Shown here: one piece after another, positions 7,853 to 17,379 of the stretch | Layout of the letters: the number at the start of each line of letters is the position of its first letter | Position numbering within the stretch: the first letter of the stretch is position 1 | NCBI GenBank assembly: GCA_016219185.1 | Contig: JACRBZ010000027.1 | Coordinates: 1 to 64,000 of the forward strand | Source: Deltaproteobacteria bacterium | GTDB taxonomy: Bacteria; Desulfobacterota; Desulfobacteria; Desulfobacterales; Desulfatirhabdiaceae | Reading direction: 5' to 3' | Length of the DNA: 64,000 bases | Position numbers and translations under genes: made by a program | The notes under the pieces: model-generated | Database searches by the model: none | Seen by the model: only the letters and a program-made list of their open reading frames with translations | What the model was told of the DNA's origin: nothing

Positions 7853-8749
7853 GTGAAGGAAAAGATTAGAAGACTGCTGAAAGAAAGGCGGGCCATTCTG
7901 CTGGCCCACAATTATCAGCCGCCCGAGATTCAGGAAGTGGCCGATCTCTGCGGGGATTCCCTGGAGCTGAGCATTAAAGCCTCCGAAACCGATGCGGCGG
8001 TCATCGTGTTCTGCGGGGTCCATTTCATGGCCGAGACCGCATCCATTTTATCCCCTGAAAAAACCGTTCTGCTTCCCCGCCCGGATGCCGGATGCCCCAT
8101 GGCCGACATGATTACGCCGGAGGCGCTTTTATCGAAACTGGCGGAACTGGGGCCCATGCCGGTCGTGACCTACGTCAACTCTCCGGCGTCGGTAAAGGCC
8201 ATTTCGACCGTCTGCTGTACTTCCGCCAATGTGCTGGCTGTTGTGAGCAGTCTGGACGCGCCGGAGATCCTGATGACGCCCGACCGGAATCTGGCCCGTT
8301 ATGCGGCCTCGCAAACCCCGAAAACCATTCATGCCTGGGAAGGATATTGCCCGATTCATGACCGTCTGACGCCGGAAGATGTGAAGGCGGCCAGAAATGC
8401 GCATCCGGATGCGGTGTTCATGGCCCATCCCGAATGCCGGAAAGCTGTTCTGGACATGGCCGATGCCGTGCTCAGCACCTCAGGCATGATCCGGTTTGCA
8501 AAAACGTCACCGCATTTATCTTTTATTGTGGGAACGGAAATGGGGCTGATGCATGCCTTGCAAAAAACCTGTCCGGATAAAGCGTTCTATCCGGCATCGG
8601 CGAGTATGATCTGTCCGGACATGAAGAAAATTCGTCTGGAAGATGTGATCAGAAGCCTGGAAACCCTTGAAGGCCAGGTGAAGGTTCCGGAGTCCGTGCG
8701 TGTTCCCGCCCTTGAGGCGGTTCGGCGAATGATCGGCATTGCGGGGTGA
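7853..8749 (+). CDS. nadA: Quinolinate synthase NadA
   Basis: 298 residues from a GTG with AGGGGAG upstream. NadA condenses iminoaspartate with dihydroxyacetone phosphate to quinolinate for NAD synthesis. The signature AHNYQPPEIQEVADLCGDSL is near the N-terminus. Candidate [4Fe-4S] ligands are the Cys in AGCPMADM or STVCCTSANV, a central Cys in AHPECRKAV, and the C-terminal Cys in MICPDMKKI. YVNSPASVKA and GTEMGLMHAL are further family motifs. It is convergent with yebC; a partial copy of the C/G-rich palindromic repeat lies between them. Confidence 0.95.
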   Translation: MKEKIRRLLKERRAILLAHNYQPPEIQEVADLCGDSLELSIKASETDAAVIVFCGVHFMAETASILSPEKTVLLPRPDAGCPMADMITPEALLSKLAELGPMPVVTYVNSPASVKAISTVCCTSANVLAVVSSLDAPEILMTPDRNLARYAASQTPKTIHAWEGYCPIHDRLTPEDVKAARNAHPDAVFMAHPECRKAVLDMADAVLSTSGMIRFAKTSPHLSFIVGTEMGLMHALQKTCPDKAFYPASASMICPDMKKIRLEDVIRSLETLEGQVKVPESVRVPALEAVRRMIGIAG

Positions 8750-8787
8750 TCCGAAGGGGGTTCCCAGGCTCCGGCCCGGGAACCAGT

Positions 8788-8830
8788 GGAACTCCCCCCT
8801 GGTCCCCCTTTGTCAAAGGGAGAATTAAAT
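8788..8830. repeat. C/G-rich palindromic intergenic repeat, partial copy
   Basis: Contains CCCCCCTGGTCCCCCTTT, then AAAGGGAGAATT, between the convergent nadA and yebC. The same CCCCCTTT...AAAGGGG arrangement occurs in fuller form at 26405-26493 and 49520-49611. A separate hairpin, GGGTTCCC/GGGAACC (8758-8765 and 8778-8784), sits just upstream. Confidence 0.6.
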
Positions 8831-8842
8831 CCGAACCTTTTT

Positions 8843-9586
8843 TTACAGCCGGCTCATGACCTCATCCGATATGTCCGCGTTGGTGTGAACCTTCTGGACG
8901 TCATCGCAGTCCTCGAGGGTATCCATCAGACGGATCATCTGCTCGGCTTCTTTTCCTTCCAGCGTCAGGGTGGTCTGGGGCAGCAGGGTGACTTCCGCGT
9001 TGCTGAAAGGAATGGCGGCCTTTTCAAGGGCCTGGCGGACCGATTCAAAATCCGCGGGTGCCGTGATGATTTCAAAGCCGTCCTTATCTTCCCGGACATC
9101 TTCCGCGCCGGCTTCCAGGGCAATTTCCATAAGCACGTCTTCGGTCGTGGCCTTGAGATCGACGCTCATATAACCTTTTTTATTGAACATCCAGGCCACG
9201 CATCCGTTTTCACCCAGATTCCCGCCGCACTTGTTGAAGATATGACGAATTTCAGCCACGGCCCGGTTTTTATTGTCGGTCAGTGATTCCACGATGACTG
9301 CCGCGCCGCCCGGACCATAGCCTTCATAAGTGCTTTCCTCGTAACTGACGCCTTCCAGCTCGCCCGTGCCTTTTTTAATGGCCCGATCGATATTGTCCTT
9401 GGGCATGTTTTCACTTTTTGCATCCAGAACCGCGGTTCGCAGTCTGGGATTTGCCGCGATGTCCCCGCCCCCCATCCGGGCGGCGATGGTGATTTCCTTG
9501 ATCAGCTTGGTAAATATTTTACCCCTTTTGGCGTCTGCGGCGCCTTTTTTGTGCTTGATGGTTGACCACTTATTATGACCTGACAT
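8843..9586 (-). CDS. YebC/PmpR family regulator or translation factor
   Basis: 247 residues starting at [20 protein letters not shown], the near-universal YebC opening, with AAGGAGG upstream. Conserved [23 protein letters not shown] and [14 protein letters not shown] segments follow in order. Family members are either DNA-binding regulators (PmpR) or ribosome-associated factors that relieve stalling; the sequence alone does not tell which. It is the last gene of a minus-strand run that includes radA and rlmE, 96 bases after rlmE. Confidence 0.92.
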   Translation of the reverse strand: MSGHNKWSTIKHKKGAADAKRGKIFTKLIKEITIAARMGGGDIAANPRLRTAVLDAKSENMPKDNIDRAIKKGTGELEGVSYEESTYEGYGPGGAAVIVESLTDNKNRAVAEIRHIFNKCGGNLGENGCVAWMFNKKGYMSVDLKATTEDVLMEIALEAGAEDVREDKDGFEIITAPADFESVRQALEKAAIPFSNAEVTLLPQTTLTLEGKEAEQMIRLMDTLEDCDDVQKVHTNADISDEVMSRL

Positions 9587-9682
9587 GAAAAACCTCCTTA
9601 AAGCCAGTTGCCAAAGGACAATAGACGGAAGCATATGAAGATGACCGATCTTCTCCCGCCCCCTGATCCCCGACTCCTGTTG

Positions 9683-10285
9683 TTATCGTTTATTGAGTCC
9701 AATGATATAAATTTCCCGGCTGGCCTTTCGGCTGCTCTGGGGTTTAAAAATACGGTGCCGGTTAAACAAGGATTTAACCCGGTGAATGAATGCGTCGGAA
9801 TCCTCGCCCTGAAATATTTTACATACAAAAGCCCCTCCGGGCAAGAGTCTGTTTTGCGCGGTGGTGAGTGCCGCCTGGCAAAGGTCAAAAGATCTGGCCG
9901 CGTCAACGGACTTGTTGCCGGTTGTTGAAGGCGCCATGTCGCTGATGACCACATGAAATTGACTGCCGATGGCTTCGGATATTTCATCGGGTAGGGCCAG
10001 CATATCGGCGATGAATACGCGGACATGGGAAGGCAACCCAACGGTCACGGGTTTCAGGTCGATCCCAACGACGCTTCCGGCAGGTCCCGTGAGGGTGGCG
10101 GCCAGCATCAGCCACGAACCCGGCGAGCAGCCCAGGTCCAGGACCCTGTTTCCCTTTTGGATCAGGTTGACTTTTTGCTGAATTTCCTGAAGTTTAAAAA
10201 CAGACCGGGCCGGGAAATGCTCTTTTCTGGCCTTTACGGTGTAATGATCTTCCCATGGATTTTTTTTGGACCCGGGGCTTTGCAT
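9683..10285 (-). CDS. rlmE: 23S rRNA 2'-O-methyltransferase RlmE (FtsJ/RrmJ)
   Basis: 200 residues. The SAM-binding motif VLDLGCSPGSWLMLA and the family's Lys-Asp-Lys-Glu catalytic tetrad are visible: Lys in the N-terminal DHYTVKARKEHFPARS region, Asp in VISDMAPST, Lys in FVCKIFQG, Glu in SREIYIIG. RlmE methylates the A-loop uridine of 23S rRNA late in 50S assembly. The chosen ATG overlaps the radA stop by one base (TAATG), so translation is probably coupled. A longer reading frame extends 34 codons into radA and is unlikely. Confidence 0.9.
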   Translation of the reverse strand: MQSPGSKKNPWEDHYTVKARKEHFPARSVFKLQEIQQKVNLIQKGNRVLDLGCSPGSWLMLAATLTGPAGSVVGIDLKPVTVGLPSHVRVFIADMLALPDEISEAIGSQFHVVISDMAPSTTGNKSVDAARSFDLCQAALTTAQNRLLPGGAFVCKIFQGEDSDAFIHRVKSLFNRHRIFKPQSSRKASREIYIIGLNKR

Positions 10286-11652
10286 TAAAAAAGAATCTCC
10301 ATGGCTTCTTTCAGTGACTGAATTCCGATGAGTTCGATTCCCTGGACTTTTGATGCCCGTTTCAGGTTGCTGGAAGGGATCAGGCATCGGGTAAACCCCA
10401 GCTTGCAGGATTCCGAGATGCGTGCATCCACTTGGCCGACGGCCCGGACCTCGCTGGTCAGGCCGACTTCTCCCACAACTACCGTGCTGTCGTCAATGGG
10501 TTTATCCAGAAAGCTCGATGCCACGGCGCAGACAATCCCCAGATCCACGGCCGGCTCATCCGTTCGAACGCCGCCTGCCACATTCATGAACAGGTCGTGG
10601 CCCATCAGGTGAATGCCCAGCTTTCTTTCAATGACGGCCATCAGGAGCGCCACGCGATTGGAATCCAGTCCGAGGATGGTTCTTCGGGGGGTTCCCCAGT
10701 TGGTGCTGCTGGCAAGGGCCTGAATCTCGATCAGGATGGGACGGGTGCCTTCCATGCTGGCGGTGACCACGGATCCCGGCGCATGGTCGGGCCGTTCGGC
10801 CAGAAAAATGGCAGACGGGTTGGTCACTTCTTCAAGCCCTTTATCCCGCATTTCAAACACGCCGATTTCATTGGTCGAGCCGAATCGGTTCTTGACGGCC
10901 CGGAGAATGCGGAACAGATGATTTCTGTCCCCTTCAAAATACAGCACGGTGTCCACCATGTGTTCCAGAAGTCTGGGACCGGCAATGGCCCCTTCCTTGG
11001 TGACATGACCCACCAGAAACATGGGAATGCCGGTTTTCTTGGCTGCCAGCATCAGACGAAGGGTGGCTTCGCGAACCTGGCCGACGCTTCCCGGGGCTGC
11101 GGAAATGTCGCTGTTATACATGGTCTGGATGGAATCGATCACCAGGACATCGGGTTTTACGGATTCCAGCAAAGAGAGGATGATGTCGATGTCGATCTCG
11201 GAAACCACGAGAAAATGGGGCGACAGGGTCGAGAGCCGTTTGCTGCGCATGCTGAGCTGACGCACCGATTCCTCGCCGGATACGTAAAGCACGCGGTGCC
11301 CTTGAACTGCAAAGCAGTGCAGGGCTTGAAGCATCAGGGTTGATTTGCCGATTCCCGGGTCTCCGCCGATCAGAACCAGGGATCCTTTTACCAGGCCGCC
11401 TCCCAGTACCCGGTCAAATTCCCCGATGCCGCTCGGCAGCCGTTCTTCGGTGTCGCATACCACCTGATCGATGGGAATGGGCCTGGACCGCGATGAAGAA
11501 AAACGGGAGCCGACCTGCGTGGATGCATCCCCTTCCTCGACAAGACTTTCCCATGCGCCGCATTCCGGGCATTTTCCCATCCATTTCGGCGTCTGGTACC
11601 CGCAGGACTGGCAGACGAAAATCGTTTTTTGGTTTTTTTTCACAGGAAACAA
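10285..11652 (-). CDS. radA: DNA repair protein RadA (Sms)
   Basis: 455 residues. An N-terminal zinc finger (CQSCGYQTPKWMGKCPECGAWE) is followed by a RecA-like ATPase with Walker A GGDPGIGKSTL, a Walker B DVLVIDSIQTMY, the RadA-specific KNRFGSTNEIG motif, and a C-terminal Lon-like domain (GGVRTDEPAVDLGI). RadA is a RecA-stimulated branch-migration helicase used in recombinational repair. Its stop codon overlaps the rlmE start. Threonine aldolase lies upstream on the same strand with a 51-base gap. Confidence 0.95.
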   Translation of the reverse strand: MFPVKKNQKTIFVCQSCGYQTPKWMGKCPECGAWESLVEEGDASTQVGSRFSSSRSRPIPIDQVVCDTEERLPSGIGEFDRVLGGGLVKGSLVLIGGDPGIGKSTLMLQALHCFAVQGHRVLYVSGEESVRQLSMRSKRLSTLSPHFLVVSEIDIDIILSLLESVKPDVLVIDSIQTMYNSDISAAPGSVGQVREATLRLMLAAKKTGIPMFLVGHVTKEGAIAGPRLLEHMVDTVLYFEGDRNHLFRILRAVKNRFGSTNEIGVFEMRDKGLEEVTNPSAIFLAERPDHAPGSVVTASMEGTRPILIEIQALASSTNWGTPRRTILGLDSNRVALLMAVIERKLGIHLMGHDLFMNVAGGVRTDEPAVDLGIVCAVASSFLDKPIDDSTVVVGEVGLTSEVRAVGQVDARISESCKLGFTRCLIPSSNLKRASKVQGIELIGIQSLKEAMEILF

Positions 11653-11703
11653 TCACTGATACGATCCGTGATGAATCGGATGGTCATAATGGGTGGTAAA
11701 AAA

Positions 11704-12729
11704 TCACGAAGGATTTCGAATAAAAAATTCCCTGACCGCATCGGTCACTTTTTGGATATCGGATGCCGTGATATCCAAGTGGGTTACGAGTCGAAAATTG
11801 CCTCTTCCGCTGACCAGGATGCCGCGTTCTTTTAAAAAAGATGTCAGCAAGGCGCTGGATTGCGCAGGCGCCTCCATAAACACCATATTGGTCTGAACCG
11901 CGTCCGGATCGATTCGAATTCCGGCGATTCCGGAGAGCTTTTGTGCCAGGAGCTCCGCATGATCATGGTCTTCGGCAAGGCGTTCAACATGGGATGTGAG
12001 CGCGACAATCCCCGCTGCCGCCAGAATGCCGGCCTGTCGCATGCCGCCGCCCAGCATTTTTCTCCAGCGAAGCGCCTTTTGAATAAGGTGGGCCGGACCG
12101 CAGAGTATGGATCCGACGGGCGCGCCAAGTCCCTTGGACAGGCAAACCGAGACCGTGTCGGCATGGCGTGCGATCTCATGAACCGGAATCTTCAGCTTGA
12201 CGGCGGCATTGAATATCCTGGCCCCGTCCATATGAAGCCCCAGGCCATGGGATGCGGCAAAGGCAAATGCCTGCGCCAGATAGTCCATGGGCAGTACCTT
12301 GCCGGCTTGGGTATTCTCCAGGCAGAGAAGCCGGGTTTTCGCAAAATGAATATCATCGGGTTTGATCAGCGACTCCACCCGGTCCAGATCCAGGGTTCCA
12401 TCGGGCAGAAAATCAAGCGGCTGGGGCTGAATGCTTCCCAGAACCGCACCGCCGCCCGCTTCATACCGGTAGGTATGAGCCTGTTGCCCCACGATGTATT
12501 CATCACCGCGCTCGCAGTGGCTGAGCAGCCCCAGAAGATTGCCCTGGGTGCCGCTGGAAACAAACAAGGCGGCTTCTTTTTGAAGCATTTCCGCGGCCAT
12601 GGCCTGAAGCCGGTTGACCGTGGGGTCTTCTCCATAAACATCATCGCCGACTTCAGCGGCGGCCATTGCCGTCCGCATGGCCGGGGTCGGACGGGTCACC
12701 GTGTCGCTGCGTAAATCAATAACTTTCAA
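11704..12729 (-). CDS. ltaE: Low-specificity L-threonine aldolase
   Basis: 341 residues if started at the TTG at 12729, which has GAGGGGA at good spacing; the family normally begins (M)IDLRSDTVTRPT, which supports this choice. An ATG at 12792 would add 21 unlikely residues and overlap the upstream gene. PLP-binding Lys is in SVCLSKGLGAPVGS, and ENTQAGKVLP and HMDGARIFNAAVKL are family motifs. It cleaves L-threonine or allo-threonine to glycine and acetaldehyde. The upstream gene ends 10 bases before this start, which suggests an operon. Confidence 0.9.
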   Translation of the reverse strand: MKVIDLRSDTVTRPTPAMRTAMAAAEVGDDVYGEDPTVNRLQAMAAEMLQKEAALFVSSGTQGNLLGLLSHCERGDEYIVGQQAHTYRYEAGGGAVLGSIQPQPLDFLPDGTLDLDRVESLIKPDDIHFAKTRLLCLENTQAGKVLPMDYLAQAFAFAASHGLGLHMDGARIFNAAVKLKIPVHEIARHADTVSVCLSKGLGAPVGSILCGPAHLIQKALRWRKMLGGGMRQAGILAAAGIVALTSHVERLAEDHDHAELLAQKLSGIAGIRIDPDAVQTNMVFMEAPAQSSALLTSFLKERGILVSGRGNFRLVTHLDITASDIQKVTDAVREFFIRNPS

Positions 12730-12739
12730 TAATCCCCTC

Positions 12740-13294
12740 TCATCCCCGCGAACGGGGTTTGCAGATGATTTCACGAATGCATAAATCGGCAAAAATGTCC
12801 GATTGATTGGCCGGCCGGATGATCAGTGCCGTGTCAACTCCCTTTGCGGTGCCGCCGATGGCGACAATGTCATTTCCGGAAAGAGCGCCGGCATCGGCCG
12901 CCATGATGGAGATTTCAACCGCCACCTTGGTTCCCTGCCCGAATAATCTCAAGGTGTCGGCAATCAGAAGGGCGGGATACAGTCCCTGATATTTTTTGGA
13001 TATGGAGCGCTCCACGCCGGAGAGGGCATGGGTGGCTGAAACCACCCTGGCGCCTTTTTTTTCCAGATCGCGTTTAACCTCATCCGGCATGACGGATTTA
13101 AAGGGTTCCCTGAATCCGCAGTGATAGGTCACAACAGTCAGACAAAAGCCGGCAAATACATCCAATGCCTTGTATGCGGTTGCTCCCGATGTCGAGCTGA
13201 CGACCACTTCATGCAAACCCAGTTGTTTTCCCCGCTGGAAGGCAGCGGCCAGGGTCTGATCCGTGTTGGAAGCGCCCGGTTTTTCAAAAATCAT
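12740..13294 (-). CDS. Stand-alone pyruvate kinase alpha/beta (C-terminal) domain protein
   Basis: 184 residues starting MIFEKPGASNTDQTL, with AGGAGG upstream. The protein corresponds only to the C-terminal alpha/beta domain of pyruvate kinase (VVVSSTSGATAYKALDVF, VVTYHCGFREPFKSVM, HALSGVERSISKKYQG, then IAIGGTAKGVDTALIIRPA). The catalytic TIM barrel is absent, so it is not a pyruvate kinase. Similar free-standing proteins occur in other anaerobes with no assigned role. It sits between HU and threonine aldolase. Confidence 0.78.
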   Translation of the reverse strand: MIFEKPGASNTDQTLAAAFQRGKQLGLHEVVVSSTSGATAYKALDVFAGFCLTVVTYHCGFREPFKSVMPDEVKRDLEKKGARVVSATHALSGVERSISKKYQGLYPALLIADTLRLFGQGTKVAVEISIMAADAGALSGNDIVAIGGTAKGVDTALIIRPANQSDIFADLCIREIICKPRSRG

Positions 13295-13385
13295 TCCATC
13301 CTCCTGGCGATGGTATCGTGTATCAGGCAGAAGGCAGACAGGATGCGACTGCCTGCCCTCCCGTGACGGCAACAACGCAATTTAC

Positions 13386-13661
13386 TTATGCTACGGTATC
13401 TTTAAGGGTTTTTCCCGCTTTGAACCGGACCACGTCGGTGGCCTTGATCTGGATTTTGGCGCCGGTTGCCGGATTGACGCCCTGTCTTGCTTTTCGGTGA
13501 ACTTTTAAAAATGTGCCAAAGCCGATCAGGGTGATTTTGCCGTCTTTTTCCTTGAGTGCGCCGGAAATTCCCTCAACAATCGAGTTTAATGCTTTCGCCG
13601 CCTGGATCTTGGTAATGCCGGCCCCTTCTGCCATCTGCTGAATCAATTCATCTTTTTTCAT
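13386..13661 (-). CDS. HU family DNA-binding protein
   Basis: 91 residues, normal for HU. KKDELIQQMAEGAGITKIQA forms the N-terminal helices, GFGTFLKVHRKARQGVNPAT is the DNA-binding arm with its conserved Arg/Asn-Pro tip, and TDVVRFKAGKTLKDTV closes the fold. AAGGA-rich sequence precedes the ATG; an in-frame start 11 codons upstream is less likely. Nucleoid-associated, architecturally bends DNA. First gene of the minus-strand run down to yebC, with a divergent gene 188 bases away. Confidence 0.93.
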   Translation of the reverse strand: MKKDELIQQMAEGAGITKIQAAKALNSIVEGISGALKEKDGKITLIGFGTFLKVHRKARQGVNPATGAKIQIKATDVVRFKAGKTLKDTVA

Positions 13662-13849
13662 CTTTTTTTCCTTTTTTGTTTGAGGTTGTCCCACGAAGAG
13701 CTTAACATGGTTTCAGGTTCATATATCAACAGGATAATGAAATCAATTTATCTTTTTTGATTTTCGCGACAACTTGCTGTATGAGAAGCAATAACAGGTG
13801 CCGGGAATGGGTATCCGGAAATCAGAAGCGTCAAGGAGTTTGGAACGTT

Positions 13850-14587
13850 ATGTCGATACCGAAACTCAATAAATGGGTTGCAGGGCTTTCAGTTGTTCTT
13901 CTTCTGGCAATACTGGGTGGGGTGATCATGGAAAAAAAACTCCGCCCGTCATCTTTAATAAGCAGTCAGCTTGTCAAAGAACTGCCTGAAAGTTTTACTT
14001 TTTTTGATCTCGGGGCCAACACCCGATTCAGCGGTACCATCCGAAGCGACTTAAGCGACCATCTGGGATCCGATGCGATTGCCTACCGCAGCCAGATTGA
14101 TTTATCCGTCAACAGCCCGGAGTTTTTACAAACATTTTTTCCGGAACTTTACGCGCTGAACCTTCAGTTGAATTATCCCCCCCGGGAACGTATCGAGCAT
14201 AATGCCGTCAAGCTGATGTACCGGTATTCCCAGAAAGTGGATGTTCCCTTCAAATATGTTGAGGTGGTATTTTCGGGTTACTCCCAGAGACCCCTGTACT
14301 TCAGCATTATTGTTTCTCATGATGGCGCCGAGATCATCGATGCGCTTCACCAGAAGTATGGCCCTCCGGAAGAGATTCAGGGCCTGAAATCGCCAACCAA
14401 AGCCAGTTTCTGGAGAAAAAATAACGATTTATTACTGGTTTCAATTAAGAGTGACCGATATGGGAATCCTGAATATCACATCATGATCTATTATGTAAAC
14501 AGCCTTAAAGAGCTTCTGAATATTGAAAAAGAAGAAGCCCGTCAACGTGAAGATCGCCTCAAAAAAGCTTCGGACAAGGTGTTTTAG
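13850..14587 (+). CDS. Hypothetical membrane-anchored protein
   Basis: 245 residues; not recognised. One N-terminal membrane helix (about residues 10-26, WVAGLSVVLLLAILGGVIM) would anchor a soluble domain outside the cytoplasm. The soluble part has FSGTIRSDLSDHLGSDA and a C-terminal half resembling a simple alpha/beta fold, then a charged helical tail (KEEARQREDRLKKAS). AGGAG lies about 12 bases before the ATG. Upstream in-frame codons from 13757 have no support. It is convergent with the glycosyltransferase gene, with 12 bases between the stops. Confidence 0.6.
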   Translation: MSIPKLNKWVAGLSVVLLLAILGGVIMEKKLRPSSLISSQLVKELPESFTFFDLGANTRFSGTIRSDLSDHLGSDAIAYRSQIDLSVNSPEFLQTFFPELYALNLQLNYPPRERIEHNAVKLMYRYSQKVDVPFKYVEVVFSGYSQRPLYFSIIVSHDGAEIIDALHQKYGPPEEIQGLKSPTKASFWRKNNDLLLVSIKSDRYGNPEYHIMIYYVNSLKELLNIEKEEARQREDRLKKASDKVF

Positions 14588-14599
14588 TTATTTTTTTGT

Positions 14600-15565
14600 T
14601 TATTTGCCCAGAAGAGCCTGTTCACCCACGGCTGGGATGGACAGATAAATCAATCGTTTCAGTTCCCGTCTTCCGCGTGTTACCGTGTCCAGGATAAATC
14701 CGCAAGTCAGGCTGAGAAATGCCAGAATCATAATCCCGGTTGAAAGAATGGCTGTCGGAAAGCGGGGCACCAGACCGGTATGCAAATAAGTAATCAGAAC
14801 CGGATATGCCAGTGCCAGCGATATCACGGACAGAAAACCAAATACAAGGGAAAAAAATGTCAGGGGCCGTTCTTCCTTGAACATGACGAGAATCATGAAA
14901 AGGATACGCATGCCGTCCCGGTAGGTCCTGAGTTTGCTGACCGAGTTTTCGGGCCGGGTTTGATACGGGGTGGTCATTTCTCCGATGGGCATTCGCATTT
15001 CAAGGGCATGAACCATTAGCTCCGATTCGGTTTCAAATCCCTTGGAAACCGCCGGAAAGGATTTGACAAATCTTCTGGAAAACACCCGATAGCCGGAAAG
15101 AATGTCCGTGCAGCTTCTGCCGAACAGCATGCCGAGAAATCCGGTCAACAGGTCATTGCCGAACCGGTGTCCCGGGCGGAAGGCATTCACCGAATAATCG
15201 CTGAGCCTTGTGCCGACCACCATGTCGAGATGTTCCGCGATGAGTTTTTGGATCATGATGGGTGCGCTGGGGGCGTGATAGGTATCGTCTCCGTCCGCCA
15301 GGACATAGATATCCGCTTCGATGTCCGCAAACATTCGCCGGACCACACTGCCTTTGCCGGGACGGGTTTCATCCCGGACAATGGCTCCGGCCGCGGTTGC
15401 TATTTCAACGGTCCGGTCCGTGGATCGGTTGTCGTAGACGTAAATTCCGGCATCGGGAAGCGCCTTTTGAAAATCTTCCACCACTTTTCCAATGGCCTTT
15501 TCTTCATTGAAACAGGGAATCAGAACCGCCACCCGATAGCTGGTCGAGTCGTTTTTTTCATTCAT
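14600..15565 (-). CDS. Family 2 glycosyltransferase with C-terminal membrane helices
   Basis: 321 residues. The GT-A core has VAVLIPCFNEEKAIGKVV, DNRSTDRTVEIA and the acidic ADGDDTY motif for nucleotide-sugar/metal binding. Two C-terminal hydrophobic helices (about residues 230-260 and 270-295) resemble dolichyl- or polyprenyl-phosphate glycosyltransferases. Its ATG at 15565 lies 8 bases inside the end of the upstream gene. Likely role, by family: making a lipid-linked sugar donor at the inner membrane. The longer frame upstream lacks a ribosome binding site. Confidence 0.85.
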   Translation of the reverse strand: MNEKNDSTSYRVAVLIPCFNEEKAIGKVVEDFQKALPDAGIYVYDNRSTDRTVEIATAAGAIVRDETRPGKGSVVRRMFADIEADIYVLADGDDTYHAPSAPIMIQKLIAEHLDMVVGTRLSDYSVNAFRPGHRFGNDLLTGFLGMLFGRSCTDILSGYRVFSRRFVKSFPAVSKGFETESELMVHALEMRMPIGEMTTPYQTRPENSVSKLRTYRDGMRILFMILVMFKEERPLTFFSLVFGFLSVISLALAYPVLITYLHTGLVPRFPTAILSTGIMILAFLSLTCGFILDTVTRGRRELKRLIYLSIPAVGEQALLGK

Positions 15566-17204
15566 GGTCGTGCCTTTTGGATACTGCGCAAAAATAAAGC
15601 GGATATGCCACATTGGATTCGATATGCGGTTTGAAAACCCGGCAGGAATCGCTTTCGAGGTCCAGCCCGTAAGCGTCAAGCGCCGAGATGACGCCGATTT
15701 TTTCATAAGACCGGTAAAGCACATACATGGAGCCGGTGTGTCCGGAAATAATACGCGCCATCAGGTGGTCATAACCATTGGGATGGCTGGACGGCCCGGT
15801 GAAATAACTCTGGATGCGGACAAATCGAACGGCTTTGGGAAACAAGGGGATCAGGTAGGCGCAGGGGTCATTTCCGGCCATGATGACCAGGGTGTCTTCC
15901 GGTTTTTCAATGACGGGCAGTTTTGCGCCGAAATAATCCTCTCCCCAGGACACCCGGCCCCAGTCGGCGGGGCTCAGGGTGGCCAGAATCAAGATCAGGC
16001 ATGCCCCTGCCGCCGTGTATTTTGCAAAGCGGCCGCTGATCATCCGGTCCAGAAGCAGCCAGATTCCAAGGGGGGCCAGCAGTTCAATGACCAGGGCATA
16101 TCGAAAAATGGCAAACATTTTCACCCATGTCAGGTAGGAAAGGACACCGGATGCCAGCAGAAACCGGATCGAGGAGTCGAAAACCGGATCGGTTCGGGTT
16201 TCCCGCTGCTCCGGCCGAAGCGAAACACCATCGACAAATCGATGCACCAGCAGCGCCAGCAGCAGTATATAGAGAATGGGAATGCGCAGATCCCGGAATG
16301 CCACTTCGGAAAATTCATAGGGCGCAAACCCGAAAAAAAAAGGAGATATCAGGGCTTCACCGATGTTGTCCGGAAGATACTGCGTATCCCGATAGTCTCC
16401 GATGGTGGCCATCGGAGACTGGAACAGGAGGTTGAAGTACGGAAAGAGGGGGTTTTTAAACCTTGTCCACATTTCATAGAGCCAGTATCCGCCGGTTGCG
16501 GCAATGCCGGAAAGTACACCGATGCCGTAAAAAAATGACAGAAAAAACCGGTGCATGAAAGGCGCCTTCAGGACAAAGAATGCCGCGCACAGCCCAATGG
16601 CGTAGATGGCGGCCGGCTGTTTAAAACCGATGGCAGAGCCGGCCAGAAATCCGGCACCGATCACGACGGCAAGTTTCTTTCGCCAACCGGATACTAACAA
16701 ATGCCGCATTGCGGACAAAACGATCCAAAGGGAAGACAGGATCAGCAGACTGAGAAGGTTGTCGCTGAACATGGTTCCCATTTCGGAAATATTGGCGGCG
16801 CCCAGCATTCCGATCAGCGAAATGCCGAAACAGATTGCGCCCTGCTTCCAGGGGGAATTCTCACCCTCAATGGTTGCGGGAATCACCAGCCTGGCGATTG
16901 CCAGCAGCAAGGGAAAATTCAAGCCCTGGACCCAGCCCAGTAAAAATCCCACCCCCTTGGGAGGCAGGAGGCTGACGGCGTAGTAAAAGGGAACATAAAG
17001 CAGCGGATTGTAGAAATTGGCGACCTGGCTGGGCAGGACATCGAAATCCATTCTGTTGTATAGGAATGAATAGGGGTTGTAGAAGTGATAATTCCGAAGA
17101 TCCCAGTTGGCGTCCTGGCCCAGCATGACGGACAGTATGCCGAACAGGGGCGGGACCATCAACCATGCTGCCAGGGTCAGCCATCTTTCAGGTTTTTCGG
17201 GCAT
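15558..17204 (-). CDS. Polytopic membrane protein, possible GT-C glycosyltransferase
   Basis: 548 residues with about 11-12 hydrophobic helices. The first periplasmic loop holds GQDANWDLRNYHFYNPYSFL, whose acidic residue and Asn-Tyr-His pattern recall GT-C family transferases that use polyprenyl-phosphate sugars. The C-terminal segment after the last helix is soluble. It overlaps the GT2 gene, which could make the donor. Placement next to murJ suggests work on an envelope glycan. The enzyme class is inference; no close family is recognised with certainty. Confidence 0.55.
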   Translation of the reverse strand: MPEKPERWLTLAAWLMVPPLFGILSVMLGQDANWDLRNYHFYNPYSFLYNRMDFDVLPSQVANFYNPLLYVPFYYAVSLLPPKGVGFLLGWVQGLNFPLLLAIARLVIPATIEGENSPWKQGAICFGISLIGMLGAANISEMGTMFSDNLLSLLILSSLWIVLSAMRHLLVSGWRKKLAVVIGAGFLAGSAIGFKQPAAIYAIGLCAAFFVLKAPFMHRFFLSFFYGIGVLSGIAATGGYWLYEMWTRFKNPLFPYFNLLFQSPMATIGDYRDTQYLPDNIGEALISPFFFGFAPYEFSEVAFRDLRIPILYILLLALLVHRFVDGVSLRPEQRETRTDPVFDSSIRFLLASGVLSYLTWVKMFAIFRYALVIELLAPLGIWLLLDRMISGRFAKYTAAGACLILILATLSPADWGRVSWGEDYFGAKLPVIEKPEDTLVIMAGNDPCAYLIPLFPKAVRFVRIQSYFTGPSSHPNGYDHLMARIISGHTGSMYVLYRSYEKIGVISALDAYGLDLESDSCRVFKPHIESNVAYPLYFCAVSKRHDHE

Positions 17205-17379
17205 GGGAATCGAGGCGTTTGGGATTAGTGGATAAAAGGGATAAGGACGCTGCGGTCATTCCGAATCACCGGCCTTCCGATTTCATTGGCTGTTGTTGCG
17301 TGCATGTTTCCGAATTTCGCCATCGAAATATGCATTCGGTATTTTCGATATGAATGATAATGGAAAAGGCGCTGTTCTG

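Noticed and set aside
10432-11343. Long open frame (about 300 codons) on the plus strand opposite radA
   Set aside because: It lies fully antisense to radA, which has clear protein motifs. The antisense frame contains no recognisable domain and has no ribosome binding site.
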